A DNA stretch of 64,000 nt from Mercurialis annua (taxonomy: Eukaryota; Streptophyta; Magnoliopsida; Malpighiales; Euphorbiaceae): assembly GCF_937616625.2 (NCBI RefSeq), contig NC_065574.1, forward strand, positions 5,332,001 through 5,396,000. Reading direction: 5' to 3'. The position numbers and the translations under genes were made by a program. Positions 12,400 through 25,484 of this stretch are shown here, in pieces (position 1 is the first letter of the stretch; each line of letters starts with the position of its first letter). Below the pieces are notes generated by a model. The model was not told where the DNA came from and ran no database searches. It saw nothing but the letters and a program-made list of their open reading frames with translations.

Positions 12400-14602
12400 A
12401 AAAAAAAAAGCCAACGCGCCTCCTGAACTTGTGACATTGGATTACTTAATTCAATTTTTATTTTTTTTAGCAACTAATTTCAAAAAAAATTATTTTTGGA
12501 TCAGATTATTCTATAATTGTATTTTTAAAATGCATGAAATACAAATCAGATGTGAAGGATGCGAAAAAGAAATTAAAAAATTTCCTAATTATTACAATAA
12601 AATTATTTTAAAGTCACACTTGGTTCAAAAGAGTATAATACTTCCCGGGAAGTTAATTATTAAGAAAGTTAGTGTGGAGGAAATTAATATTTTTAGTAAC
12701 TTCCCGGAATTGCATTTTACTTTTAATTAATTAAAATATAAAAACAATATTACCCTCAATAACTAAATTAACTAATTAAATATAGAGTTATAATCGTATT
12801 TTAATTAACTTAATTAGGCAAGTAAAATTTACTTAGATTTTAATAGGGAAGTCATTTTTCTAATTAAAGGGAAGTCAACCCTTTAACTTTCTGGAAAGTA
12901 GATTGACAAAGATGAACCAAGTAAGAAAAATATTCTATTTCTCGGAAAGTTAAATTTCCTTAATGAATTTATCCTAATCAAATGAGGTTTAAATTTATTT
13001 TTTATAATAAAAATATAAATTATAAAATAATCTGATAAAAATGAAGAATTTTAGAGTTAATCTATATCTATATCTATACTATATATAAAAGCACGGATGG
13101 GGGGGACAGGCAAATTTACCGAATGATCCTTTTTAATTAATTAAAATAAAGGTTTTATAGTCATTAACTAATTAGTTATTTAACTAATCACTAAATATAT
13201 ATTACAATCAAAATCCTAATTGGAATAGATAGTTAAATTGTCCCCTATTTAATTTTTGGGCCGGAACGTTGCTAATTTAGTATGGAAAAAATAGCTAAAT
13301 TATCTCCAAATTAGTAGGAATAGAGCTGCCTTTTAATTTGATTGAAGTTGAACTATAAAATTTAATTGGAGTAAGGAATCTAGAGATATTTATCAAATAG
13401 TAAACATCCTATTTAGAGTTAAACACTTATCTAAATTGACATTGCTTTTTCGGCACTATCAATATTATATCAAACTTGCTTTTAATACTTAATTAAAAAG
13501 TTTGAAAATTACTAACGTGGAATACATTAGACAATTAAAGTTTAAATTATACTATTATAAAATAAAACAAAATAAAATTCAAGTTAAACTATGAACATAG
13601 GTAATTAGCAATTCTTATCTATCTGTTTTATTATACAGTTTTATGTAAATATTAAATTATTACGTTTTCCGGTAATATTAGAGGCTGAACGGATAAGGAA
13701 TGCGAAGAAATTGAAGTAAAAAGTATACCAAGAACCTGCATTCAGAAATTTCTTTGAATGTCTATACTATATAATATCCTAACATAGAAGAAAGTCAACA
13801 AAAACACATATTTAAGTTATATAACTCCAAAAAATAGGCCAAACCTTTTTTTTTTCCATTTATGAACAAACATTTTAATTTTATCAATATTTTTGAAATA
13901 AATTATTAATTAATTTAATATAAAATATTGTAATTACTACTATAATAGTGTTTTTATAAATCTACACAACCAACATGTTTATGATTCCATAAATTACAGT
14001 ACTACAAACTACCGAAAGAACTGTGTAATAGTAAATCTTTTAGATCGAATTATTGTGAGGTTCAATATTTATTACAATTACATTTCCGTCCTTCCTATTT
14101 AAACTCAAACAATATAAGTCTTTTTTCTAAATTTATATAAAGTAAGAAAATTTTTACTTTATATTTTTGCTTGATTTTGTCATAAATTTATATTATGACA
14201 AATATATTAAATATAATATAATTTTATAATAAATTTAATTCAACTCATAAAATATTTTATAATCAAACAAAAAAATTCAAACTAATGTATGATTATAAAT
14301 AAAACGCATTGAATTTTTTAAAAAAAATTATAAGTTAACGTTATTGACCTCAATTAATTTTTAAAATTAATAAATGAAAAAGGAGTATTCTATTTATTTC
14401 TAACAAAATCTAATTAACTGAATATTAATTATAAATAAAATATGTTGTTGTAATTATGATAAATTTAATTAATACTATGAACGAGTCACTTACGAGCCAC
14501 GTGCAAAGCACGTAAAGTGAAACTAATTATTTAAAAAAGATAAAAATCAAATTAAATAATTTTATGTAACAAGTTCAGGAGACGTATTCACCTTTGTTTG
14601 AA
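12400..14602. mobile_element. Mutator-like non-autonomous shell interrupted by a Helitron
   Basis: The left end (12400-12432) contains CTCCTGAACTTGT, preceded by an A-run and CCAACGCG. The right end (14568-14602) contains the inverted ACAAGTTCAGGAG followed by ACGTATTCACCTTTG. Together they make about 30 bp of inverted termini. Flanks share GCCGTT (12393-12398 and 14604-14609), a plausible degraded 9-bp duplication. Interior sequence outside the Helitron is AT-rich and non-coding. Confidence 0.5.
13073..14526 (+). mobile_element. Non-autonomous Helitron
   Basis: The 5' end begins TCTATACTATATATAAAAGC preceded by A. The 3' end carries a perfect 6-bp stem (ACGTGC AAA GCACGT, 14499-14513) nine bases before a terminal CTAA (14523-14526) followed by T. 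These are the TC start, terminal hairpin, CTRR end and A/T insertion site of plant Helitrons. The interior of about 1.45 kb is AT-rich and encodes no Rep/helicase, so it must be mobilised in trans. Confidence 0.75.
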
Positions 14603-14609
14603 TGCCGTT

Positions 14610-16100
14610 AGGATCCCAGTAAACTGTCCGAAACTCGGCCACCTACTTAGAGTAGAATCACCTTCTTGCAGTTTTACCAAAATTACTCTCCACTTCCAAT
14701 TAAACTTTTGAATTTTTTTTATTTTCAAATAAGTGCATGAATTATTAAACATGTAAATTATTTTTAACTCTTAAACTTATTTTTATTTCAATAAATCTAT
14801 CCTAAAAGTATCTAGATTAAATTATTAATTTATTTGAAATTAAGTAATTTTTTTATAAATAAATTATTTAAGAAAATTAAAAAATTAAAGCCATAAAAAT
14901 TTAAAATATATAATAGTTGTTAAAATTTGTTATAAATTATGTAAAAAAATTATTAAAATAAAATAAATATCATTCAGTCAATCAATACTTTAACCCATTT
15001 ATTAACTAGTTTATTCGGAAGAATTTGGATCAATTAAACCAAAAAATTCATTTTAATAAAGAAAAAAATATTTGTTAACATTAATCTATCAAACCGGTTG
15101 AATTGATCCAACTGTTTAGATATTAAATCAATTTATGTTAAAAAATATTTAATATTATGAGATTATTATAAATTTAGTTATTGTTATAATATTTATTTTA
15201 ATTGATGTCATTTAAATTTCTTTTTTAATGCTCAATAAAGTTACTATTTCATATAAAAGAATTATATAAATATTTTTTAAATTAGACATTTAATAGTAAT
15301 TCTTAACCAAATAAGTTTTATTATTTTATAGTATCTATATTTTGATTTTGATTACTATACAAATTAAATATTATAGTCACCGATCTACAATACATCATAC
15401 ACCAAACGAGTTAAAGCTAACGAAATTTTCATTAACTCGCCAAAAATGATGACAATGTCAATTGTTAAATTTAGAGAATAAAATCTATGACTTGTTTAAA
15501 ATAAAAAAAAAATTAGAGCTAAAAAAATAAATTTTAGAGCTTAAAAAATAAAATCTTTGACAATTTATGGCCTCGTATAGAAATAAAATAAATTCAAAAG
15601 CCATATTTAAAATTATGTTTTATAATAACTTAACCAATGCAATTTTTTAATTATGTCAACTGATAAAAAACAAATATAAAATTAGATTTCAGAAAGAAAG
15701 ATGGAATTGATTTGTAGGAGTTCAAATGAGAACTAGGGAATAAGATCAATCAGCAAAAATAACTCGGAGATAATTAAAAATATAATACTACAATAATTGT
15801 TTACAAATTGAGAACTGACCGACAATCCACAGATGTCCTTATGGTGTGATAAATCAAAGATCTTTCCAATTATAGAATTTAATTAAAATAATTTGACCAA
15901 ATATAAATTAATTAATATACAGATTAAGGATTCAGACAGCTGGCAAAAATTGATGGCTAGACACCCAGTAACCATACAACTTTTTCATTGACTTGTACTG
16001 ATATGACACAGTTCAAAAACCTCTGCTTTTTCTTACCAAGATAATGACATTGTTTCTTTGCTTGAACATGAACTAAAATTGTACTTTTTCTTAAAATCAA
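14610..16100. other. Intergenic, AT-rich
   Basis: Extremely AT-rich spacer with no open frame of note and no repeat whose borders I can place. Confidence 0.5.
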
Positions 16101-16107
16101 ACCACAT

Positions 16108-16648
16108 TTATAAGGATATCAAAGTTCAAACTGAACCAAATGAATCAGTTCTAATAATTTTCAGTTTGGTTTGGTTTGCACTAACATTTAACTGCAACTT
16201 TTTATAACCAAAGCCGAATCAAACTGGAAAACTTAAAAAAATTATACTGTCAAACCAAACAAAACCGAAAGAATTTTCTAGTTAGGTTCATTGGTCGGTT
16301 TTTGACTTAAATGGCAATTTACCCCTTCAACTTGTAAGCAATGGGCAATTAACACATAAATTAACTTTGTGGACAAATTAGTCACAAACTTGTTGATTAT
16401 GGACAATTAACCTCATTTTGGCAATTTGTCCCCTCAACTTGTAAGCTAATTGTTCCTTAAATTGACAATTTGCCCTCTCAACTTGTAATCTAATTTGCCA
16501 AAATGGGGTTAATTGCCCATAATTACCAAATCCGTGACTAGTTTGCTCACAAAGTTAACTTATGTGTTAATTACTCATTGCTTAGAAGTTGAGGGGAAAT
16601 TGCCACTTAAGTCGTCGGTTTTGGTTCCAACTTTTGCACACCCCTATC
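16108..16648. mobile_element. hAT-like element split by a MITE
   Basis: The right end, read inward on the minus strand, is GATAGGGGTGTGCAAAAGTT. The left end TTATAAGGATATCAAAGTT is an imperfect inverted match. ACCACAT flanks both sides (16101-16107 and 16649-16655), fitting a degraded 8-bp hAT duplication. The interior is rich in GGTTTGGTTTG and AAACCAAAC words. It is interrupted by the foldback element at 16302-16613. Confidence 0.55.
16302..16613. mobile_element. Mutator-type MITE with long inverted repeats
   Basis: The two arms (each about 120 bp) are near-perfect inverted copies, beginning GACTTAAATGGCAATTT on the left and GACTTAAGTGGCAATTT on the minus strand at the right. The element is flanked by the exact 9-bp repeat GTCGGTTTT (16293-16301 and 16614-16622). 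Long TIRs with a 9-bp duplication indicate a Mutator-like MITE. Removing it and one duplication restores a continuous hAT-like sequence. Confidence 0.78.
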
Positions 16649-17160
16649 ACCACATGACTATCAAAATAACAAATATGAACATTTCCATTCAATATTCTTT
16701 TTGTACAAAACAAAATTCCTTTCGGGTGGCTGCTTCTGAATAACTTTCATGATTCATCTACTTAATCTGATCCATAAGCATCCCTAACATTATTCAAAAT
16801 TTTCTTTCACCTTCTAGACAGGCACCAGACTCCATATATGAACAAGTACTGATAAGAAAAGTTTTGGAATGGAAATAACTGTACCCCGTTTTATCTTTGT
16901 TGGATTGTGCATAGCCGAGCTCACAACTTTTCGGAAGTTCTGTAGACAAGGATCTGCAACTCACCGGAGTTTCCAAATGAACAAATTATCTGAAATCTGT
17001 TAAACAGTTTAGAAATATGGAATACTTCAACAAGACTTATGCGTAGGCTGTATGCAGAGATTAACCAGTCTCAGACAGGACTATGTTCCAACTGGACCTT
17101 CAATACCGTCTCACCACTTCTAAACAAGTCAGGTGTGCACAACATGTGGAAGCTGCTCAG

Positions 17161-20100
17161 TTAGTTTGAGGTGTTATTTTGCTTTCTGCACGACAAGACA
17201 ATTCGGCAAAAATCAAAAACATAAGATTTTCAAAAGGAAAAAGAAATGAAAGCAAGATTTTGTTAAATTAACTAAGTAACATACTGTCAGAGCATATGGA
17301 GATTGATAAACTATAGCAAATGGAGATGCCTAAAATACATGTAATGAAGAAATTTGATGAAGCCAATAGAACTACAGTGCGAAGTATGATGATCAATTGT
17401 TCTTGTGACGGGGTGATTTATTAGCACAGAAATATACATTTGCCAAAAAACAGATCTATGTCATTTAGCATTTACAGATAACGAAATATATAAATTAGAA
17501 ACTATGTTCTAACTAGTGTGTTTTATTGTTACTATTTTAAGCAATTGCAAATTTTGTATCATGTGATGCTCGATAAAAGAAAAACTCGTTACAGGCTCCT
17601 AGGCTAAGTAGCTTGCTTATATAAGAGAAGTCACTTTTGCAAGTACCAAACCAGATATACTACTCAATCAGTTAGGTTCCTCGCTTGATATCTAGTAACA
17701 TTATGTGATGCATGTGACTGGATTGAGCACAAAACACATAGCTACTATGGAATCCGAAGACAGAAGGGAATGCCACATAATTTAGCAGACAAAATATGAT
17801 TAAAGTCTAGCTAAACATGGAAAAGACGGGCAATTATATTAAACAAGCCATACTCAAACTCACCGTGCCACAGCTTTTTTGCCGTGCAAAGCAGCAAGCT
17901 CTGCAAGTTGATATATTGCATCGAATTTTTTTTGAGCCATTGCTTCTTTCTCAAATATGGCATCAGATAAAACAACCGATGATGCTCCACAGGAGATGTA
18001 GTCACCTACAGAATCTGCATTAATTTGAAATGAATTTCATTCAAAAGCAAGGAGCACCTATAGCTGGAAACAAAGGAACATTTTTTTTACTGTAGTATTA
18101 AACTGGGACCTAGGAAAGAGGAAAAAGAAGAAGCTCAATGCCCTATAAATTATACCTTTATCGAGCAATGCAATGATTACAGAATAACACAGATGAAAAT
18201 ACAGTACTTAATTACCATTCTTTTCAAACAAAATGGAAATGAGAATAATGCATGCTACAATTTATTATGAAGGCATAAAAACACTTCAAGAGCTGAAAGG
18301 CACCTGGCAAATGTACTCGATAATGAAAAATAAACCTCAAATTGAGGACAAGAAAGCAATCATATAAGTACAATTTCATCCTTTCTGCGATGACAGTAAT
18401 GTACATATCTGTTACGCCGCAGACATGTTTTAATAAACTTATCGAGCAAGTAATGAAACTGGAAGCTTATATGCTTCAAAAATATTTTCTTTAATACCAT
18501 ACAAGTTTCATTAGGGGACAAGGATCACAGATTTAGTGCTCATGTCATACCTATCTTTATTCCTTGAGATGCAACCATGGGTATGTGAGCGAAAGGTTTA
18601 TTTAGTGCTGATATATATCGGATACCGCCTAAAGCAGAAACTGGATAGACCTGATTCACCCAAAAGATAAAGACAAATTCCATAAGTTCTTTCATGGTCT
18701 AAACATAAACCCATCATCCACAATTTAAAGCATTTCTTAAATAATGAAAATGGACAAGAATAATAACCAATTAAACATGCAAATACATTTTTTACAAAGC
18801 GCCTAAACCAATTTAAGACTAAATGCACACATATTGGCTATTCAGATAAGTTGTTACATATTAAAGAATGAGTCTTGACATTAAACCACATCAAGTCAAT
18901 GCAGCTAAGATTCTATGTTTCCTTCACTATTTCTACCAATTGCAATACCTTAAGAATAGTAAGTTCACCTTTACAATTTTAGCACCAGCATCATAAGCAG
19001 ACAATATCTGTAAAAACAGGTTCTGGTTATAAAACAATAAAAATATAAAATGGCTGAAATTGTCTCATAGTCCAACACTAATAATACTACAATATGATAA
19101 TAAGTCTTCCAAATTCACCATTACATAGATTATAACAGTAGCAAAATAGAATAAGAATCAAGCTTAAGTGAAGGAGTTTCTTACTTCTGTCGGTGTCATT
19201 GCACCAGGTATGTACAGAACTTCACCATCGTGGACAGCTTCCATGATACCCTAATGAGAAGCAAGCGGGTTTAGTTATATATGAGAGGAAGGTGGAGGAG
19301 AGTGCATAGAAACTCTTCATGGCTAATAACTCAGTTTAATTCAAGAACAAAAGTCATGTAATTCTAAGAATAGAAAATTTATACCTTCATCATTGCAGGA
19401 CTCATGAAGAATTTAGCTCCAGCATCCTTCGCATTTATAGCATCCTCAAGACTTAAAACGGTACCAACCTGTAAAATTCATCATGACCACAAATTCCCTC
19501 AGTGATTCAGTCCACTATGAGTTTCTAAATTATATAGATAGATATAAGATGAATACTTTGTGTCTAAAGCCAGATTGCTCATATAGAAATGTAAAACATG
19601 TCAATACTAAAAGGGAAAGCATAATGCCTGCATCTTGGTGGAATTCATTGCAAACGAAACACGCTACATTTTCTGGTATGCTGACACATTCAAATCATAT
19701 AAAGATATTTATATAATAACCATAATACACAAGACAGGGGCAATGCTAACGCAAATGACAAGCACCCATTCATTCCCTTTAATCTAAAAGTCCGGTAAGC
19801 TTGTCAAATAATGCACTAGTCTACTCCATAGCACATAACATAACAGAATTCGTTGAAAGAAGCAAAAGGTTTTAGAAACTAAGATTACCCCCAAGACTTT
19901 TGTAGGATGATCCTGCACCAGCTGCTGTAAAATCTGAAATCCACACCAGATATTTTTTCAAAATGACAAAAAAATACAGATAAAACTACAATTACGGCGC
20001 GTATAAGTATAACAGACAATCAAAAGCCAAAAGGAAACGACATATCAAGATTGAAAGCCACCTGAAACACACAAGGAGTGGACACCACAATCTCCAACTG

Positions 20101-20540
20101 CACATAAACAAAAAAAATTGAAAACAAATCCAAACCCTAACAAAACGAAGAATTATTAGGAAATTAAAAATGTCATATGAAAGAAAAAAAAACTCACCAC
20201 TGAGATTCCACCTCTAAGTGCAGCAGAAGCAGCTTCATATGCAACCTCTGCACTAAATTCTCAATTCAATAAGAAATAAAAGAACTAAATCTTATCTTGA
20301 AAAGATCATTAAAAAGTCACAGTACCTATTGGCTCGAAGGCAAGCAATAACACCAGAACTCTGAATTATAGATAAGGTATTTTGGTTGATCGGAGTGATA
20401 GAAGATAGCGGAGGAGAATTGCCGCTGCTGCTGCACTTACAAACTCTAACTGTAATTCTGTTGAAATTTTTGGATGATTTTGGCGCCAAAATTGGAGGCG
20501 GTGACCGTAGTAAGGTTGCCGTCGCAGTCGCCATATCCAT
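17161..20540 (-). CDS. KDPG/KHG aldolase, probably plastidial
   Basis: Ten exons, read right to left: 20326-20540, 20198-20252, 20062-20097, 19889-19933, 19385-19468, 19185-19250, 18969-19007, 18551-18650, 17864-18014 and a short last exon 17161-17185, giving about 271 aa. The enzyme cleaves 2-keto-3-deoxy-6-phosphogluconate to pyruvate and glyceraldehyde-3-phosphate (Entner-Doudoroff route). An N-terminal Ser/Thr/Arg-rich stretch of about 45 aa resembles a plastid transit peptide. The TIM-barrel core has GVIACLRA, LEIVVSTP (Glu92, matching catalytic Glu45 of E. coli Eda), VGTVLSLEDA, then VKVYPVSALGGIRY, whose Lys180 matches the Schiff-base lysine. The 3' end is ambiguous: the donor after codon 263 (CG|GTGAGT) also contains an in-frame TGA, so without splicing the protein ends ..KKAVAR at 17860. 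Confidence 0.85.
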
Positions 20541-20640
20541 TCTCTCAAAACATTTTACACTTCTGCTCTGTGCGCGCATAACCATATCGTCTATTTTTTG
20601 ACAAATAATCATTAAATAAAGAGGGTCATTCTGATGCTTC

Positions 20641-21668
20641 AACTTATGAGATAAATTTATTCAGATCAAAGTTAGTCTATTTTGACAATTTAATCCAAAT
20701 TTCTTTAAAATTGAGTCAATTGAAGATAAACATATTGAAATTAGCATAAAATATCAAAAACAAATTATAAAACTTTGGAAATTAACATAATATTAAAACT
20801 ATTTTTATGTTTATTTTCATATACTATAAAAATACAAGTAAACTAAAAACAAAATAATTGTAGGAAAAGCCTCCAGTTACATATAACTAATTATATTCTC
20901 TCACAATAGAGTTAATTATAAAAAAAAAGTACCATCATAAATATTTTTATCATATCTTTCTAAGTTTAATAAGAATGTGTATGAATTCTTAAAATTTTAC
21001 AATTTAATGTACCGATTAAAATATTGATATAAAATTGCTAATATGATTGCTAAAATTTAAACGTCGTGTAAACCCCACGTTAAAATAGATCGTTTTACGT
21101 AAGTGCAAATCAAATGCATGACGAGATACACATATTGATATTACATTCACGTAAAACATTAATTTATTTGTTTTCAAACTCGTATTAAATCAAGAACGAA
21201 AACAAAATCTGAGTTCTCAACATCAAATGATCTAGTAATCAATGCTTAATTATATCTTCTTTGATCCTTATAATCAAATATCTTTCCTTTTTGTATTTTT
21301 ATTAGATAATTTTAAATGGTTGACTCAAAAGTGACTAAAATACATAATTAAAATGAAAAATAAAATTTTGTATTTATGCACAATATAGTAAACTTACAGA
21401 TTCTTTTTCTAAAGCCTAACATTAATGTATTTTTTCAATTTTGAAATTTGAAGTGCATAACCCTCTTCCTCCATGGGAAAATGCAATATTTACTTAAATA
21501 CATAAAATTACATGCACGCAAAATTTAATTAATAGACTTCAATAGAGCATCAACATATATCATAAACAAATGATAATTTTCGCATTAAAAAAATCTAAAT
21601 TAATTGTGAGAATAAAAAATCAATGACAAACATGTGATATTCTTTAAAAGCTAGCAAATACATAATAT
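20641..21668. other. Intergenic
   Basis: AT-rich spacer upstream of the KDPG aldolase gene and downstream of the zinc finger gene, both on the minus strand. It should contain the aldolase promoter and the zinc finger 3' UTR. No gene or bounded repeat is seen. Confidence 0.5.
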
Positions 21669-22523
21669 TTAAAGTTTTAATGACAAATCAATTCCTGATG
21701 CATCAACTTGATCTCTTGCTGGACGATCGCCTCGAGAAGGATTATCAACGATGGATGGTTTAATAATTGGCAAATTATTTGATGATGATGAAGCAAATAA
21801 ATTATGTTTATTATCATCAAATCTCGGAATAGTACCAAATCCGCCATTATTAAGACCATTCAAACTCTCAACTCTTAATCTATGATGATCAATGGAAGAT
21901 TGTGTATTCATCATCGCGTGCCTAGGCCAGCCGCCTTGAGCGTATCGATATCCCCCGCCAGTCGAGGACATCCACGGATAAGTCGATGGTTTTTGAATCA
22001 AAGACTCCATTCTAACCCCAAGTGATCTACTAAAAGATCCATAGAAAGGATGAGTATTTGAAAGGCTTGAATAAGGATAATATGGATAGTGACCAAAAGC
22101 ACTTAAATCCATCCCTTGACGCCTTTTCGCTAGTTGACGTTCTTGTTTGTGCGCGTTTTGATGCCCTCCGAGGGCTTGAGATGTCGAAAACTCTCTCTTG
22201 CAAAAGTTGCATGGAAAAACCCTTGATTGATCGGATTGCTTCTCGCGCACGGTATTATCTTCATTAGAAGAACTGCCATTATTATTCATAGGGTTAAAAA
22301 GATTGAGTTCTAACTTTGAACTCGAACTGGACCCACGAATCGGATCTTCCCTCGACAGCTTCAAGTCGAGCAAAACACGAGAATTCGATTCGTGGGTTGT
22401 TGGAGAGATCGTCTCTTTCTTCTTCATCTTCATATCATTACTAGCTTTAGGGTTACTTCCCTCTGAAGCAGCTGATATGCTTGAGGCACCAGAGAGACAT
22501 GGTTCTAGAATAATTGACTCCAT
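21669..22523 (-). CDS. Single C2H2 zinc finger repressor (ZFP/EAR type)
   Basis: Single-exon gene of 284 aa. One Q-type zinc finger has Cys105, Cys108, His121 and His125, and contains the plant-specific QALGGH helix that contacts DNA. There are three EAR-like LxLxL motifs, which recruit TOPLESS-type corepressors: LDLKL (52-56), LELNL (71-75) and the terminal DLSLKL (279-284). The layout matches the Arabidopsis ZFP1/3/4/7 group, nuclear regulators linked to ABA, light and development. Which member is orthologous cannot be decided here. The lack of introns is normal for this family. A TATA-like TATTTATATTC lies about 90 bp upstream on the minus strand (22612-22622). Confidence 0.88.
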   Translation of the reverse strand: MESIILEPCLSGASSISAASEGSNPKASNDMKMKKKETISPTTHESNSRVLLDLKLSREDPIRGSSSSSKLELNLFNPMNNNGSSSNEDNTVREKQSDQSRVFPCNFCKREFSTSQALGGHQNAHKQERQLAKRRQGMDLSAFGHYPYYPYSSLSNTHPFYGSFSRSLGVRMESLIQKPSTYPWMSSTGGGYRYAQGGWPRHAMMNTQSSIDHHRLRVESLNGLNNGGFGTIPRFDDNKHNLFASSSSNNLPIIKPSIVDNPSRGDRPARDQVDASGIDLSLKL

Positions 22524-25484
22524 TAAACAGACTAAAATTAAAGAAAACTGGCTTTTTTTTTTGGGTTTGACAAAAATTAATCAAAGATGGATGTCTTTAT
22601 AACTAGGGTTTGAATATAAATAAAAAAAATATTTTTTCAAAAATGGAATAAAATCTCGTTCTAAAGTTATTATATGCATCAATTAAGCAAAATATTAATG
22701 TGATGAGAATACTTATGTCCATGCAATTATTCCTAATATATAATTTGAACTACTATGTGAACATTGTTGATTGCCCTAAAAAGGTCAAATTTCCGTAATA
22801 AAAATCCATGATTTGGTCCCATTATTACATTTACTTTTGCATGAAGTCTATGTTTGATTATTAAAATTTCAAAAATGGAAATAATATGTCATTGTATTTA
22901 TTAATGGTTCAAATTTGAAGAGATCGTTAGAAGTTAATAAGAGCAACAGTTGTGCATTTTTGGTATCAAATTTGAATTTTTTAGTACATAAAATTCCAAT
23001 TCATCTCTTCAAACATTTTCTGTTTATTCCTAATTTGTATTAAAATTGCATATATATGTCGATATTCTTGCCTATTATATCTATACATATTCGTAGTCAA
23101 ATCATATTAATCCATATTACATAACTCATACGTGTAGAACTCTAACAATTTATGATCTAGGTTGATTATATTATATGAACAAGATTATTGGACAGTTTTT
23201 ATGCATTAATTAATAAACAAGATTAATAGTATCTTTTTGAATTTTTTTTAACCTTCAACGTCCAACTCAATTTCCTTATCATTCTTCTTTGAGGGTTCTG
23301 TTTTTCTAGTGTTGAGAAAGACTATTTGCAATTACATTTACATTAATTCACTAATAATATCTTCCGAAAATTCTTTAAAAGGGTCGAACTCTTTAATTTA
23401 AAGAATTTAATGATAAATTAAAAGTTGAATTGATTATTTATTATTGGAAAAAGGGTTGTTTATTTTTCTAAGATTTGACTCGAGGATCAAATAAACCCTT
23501 AACGTCCGAAAATGTTCAAATATGTCTCTAACATCTTAAAAAGAAACAGTATGCCCTTTGATTTTGACAACTAGAGCCCAATGTCTCATTTATGAATCAA
23601 AATTGGTGTTTGATTGCTCACTTATAAGACATTAAGGATATCGTTAGGGGCTCTCATTTGATTCTGTAGACAAAGTTTAAGGGCAAAAATGACTTTTTTT
23701 TTATTATTTAAAAGTAGAGAGTGTATATAGAGTTAAATTTCACTTTCTATCTGTTTATTGATACTATTCAATTTACCGGACAAATTAATATGATATTTAT
23801 TCTTTTCCCAATAAAATAAATAAATAAACTAATAAATTAATATTATTTAATATTTATAAAAACTAGAATATTAATATTAGAGGATCCATTGAACTAAAAA
23901 ATATTTTTTATAATTAAAAAAATATTTACTTTCCATTTCTAAAATATTTTATATTATAAAAAATATAATTAGAGATATTATAGTATATTATGATAACTCT
24001 TATGGTATTTACATGACATGATTTAGTACATTTTAATGACACATTAGTAATTTTATGTTGAACTTCCAATCGTTCATCGTATTGCTAAATTCTAAAATTG
24101 ATGCTAGGTGATATATTCAAAATTTATTTTAAGGTAGTATTTTTATATATTTTTATAAATTAAATTGCACATTTATTGTTGTAATACCAACAGAATTAGT
24201 GTAATTAGTGTCATACCACTTCTTGTGGTATAACACTACTCTTAAAGAAAGAGTTCTCATATTCTCAAAAAGGAAAAGAGCTTTCGTATAATTGTAAATT
24301 CGTGTAGTAACGGAGAATTATTGTAATAATATATTATTTATTAAAGTTATATATAGATAAGTTTTTATTTCAATCTAATCAATTTAAAAATAATATTAAT
24401 CAATTAGTTTACAATTAATAGTTGTAATTTAAATTAAATTAACTTTTAAAATAAGTATTTTTAAAATAAAATATTATTATATAACTTATATTTTATAAAT
24501 TGAATTAAAATTAATGAATTTATTAAATCTTAATAATTAAGATTTTAAAAATAATAAATTTTACAAAAGAAAATAATAATAATTTTAAAAGTAATATTTT
24601 GATAATTAAATACTAAATAAATAGAAATTAAATAAACAACTAATTTAAATTGAAAATTAATGAGAATATCGATTAGTTATAAAATAAAATACATAAAATA
24701 TAATTTAAATCAGCATTTTCTATCAATTTGAAGCTTACAATGATATAAAATAATTTTAAAATTAAATAATATAGAATATTTTTTTAACGGAATAATAATA
24801 ATATAGAATAGTAATATGAAGTTAAATAATCAGGTTATAGAAACTTAGATCTTATGTTTCATTGATTATTAACTTTTTAGAAATATCAACTTTACAATAA
24901 AAAGTAATAATTATTTATAAATAATTTTTTTATAATAAATATATTAACAATTAAAATTAAAATTAAAATTTAACACAAATTGGGAATTTATTATAGATAT
25001 TTATTAATAAAAGATTTATAATAAAATAAATAATATAGTAAAATTAAATAAATAGTTTAATAAAAATTAAAAATTATGAAAATATTTTATTAACAATAAG
25101 TTTTATTATAAAAAAGATAAAAAAATTAAATTATAGTATATAAAAATCGATAGTCCTCATAATAATGCTTAAATAAATATTTTATTTAAATTAAAAATTA
25201 CCAGACAATATTTATCTCAGTCAGATACCATATTTACTCTCCAGCTTGTATAAGTTTAATAATACTGACTAGAACATTCTTTTAGTGAACAAGTTATCTA
25301 TTCCAGCATGGATTACTTATTTTGTCTATATCGTTGTCTTATGTTTTTTATATGATAAATTATGATCTTCTAAATAGGAATGAGTTTAATCCTAGATACT
25401 TCTCTCTTTGTTTTAAAGAAGATGCTATAGGAGATTGAAACGTTTTTCAGGTCAGCTTTTTTTCGTTCGTTTTCGGTATGCTTG
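22524..25484. other. Intergenic, AT-rich
   Basis: Promoter side of the zinc finger gene, then about 2.8 kb of very AT-rich DNA. A diverged foldback element sits at 23451-23700 (listed separately). The 24.3-25.2 kb part is almost pure A/T. No gene is seen. Confidence 0.5.
23451..23700. mobile_element. Diverged Mutator-like foldback element
   Basis: The left arm (ATTTTTCTAAG.., GATCAAATAAACCC, TTAACG) matches the reverse complement of the right arm (ATTTTTGCCC.., AATCAAATGAGAGCCC, CTAACG) over about 50 bp, with mismatches. It is non-coding. Class assignment rests only on its resemblance to the other long-TIR elements in the window. Confidence 0.45.

Noticed and set aside
12431..12730. 99-codon frame in the Mutator-like shell
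   Set aside because: AT-rich random frame of Lys/Ile/Phe/Asn with no domain or transposase motif.
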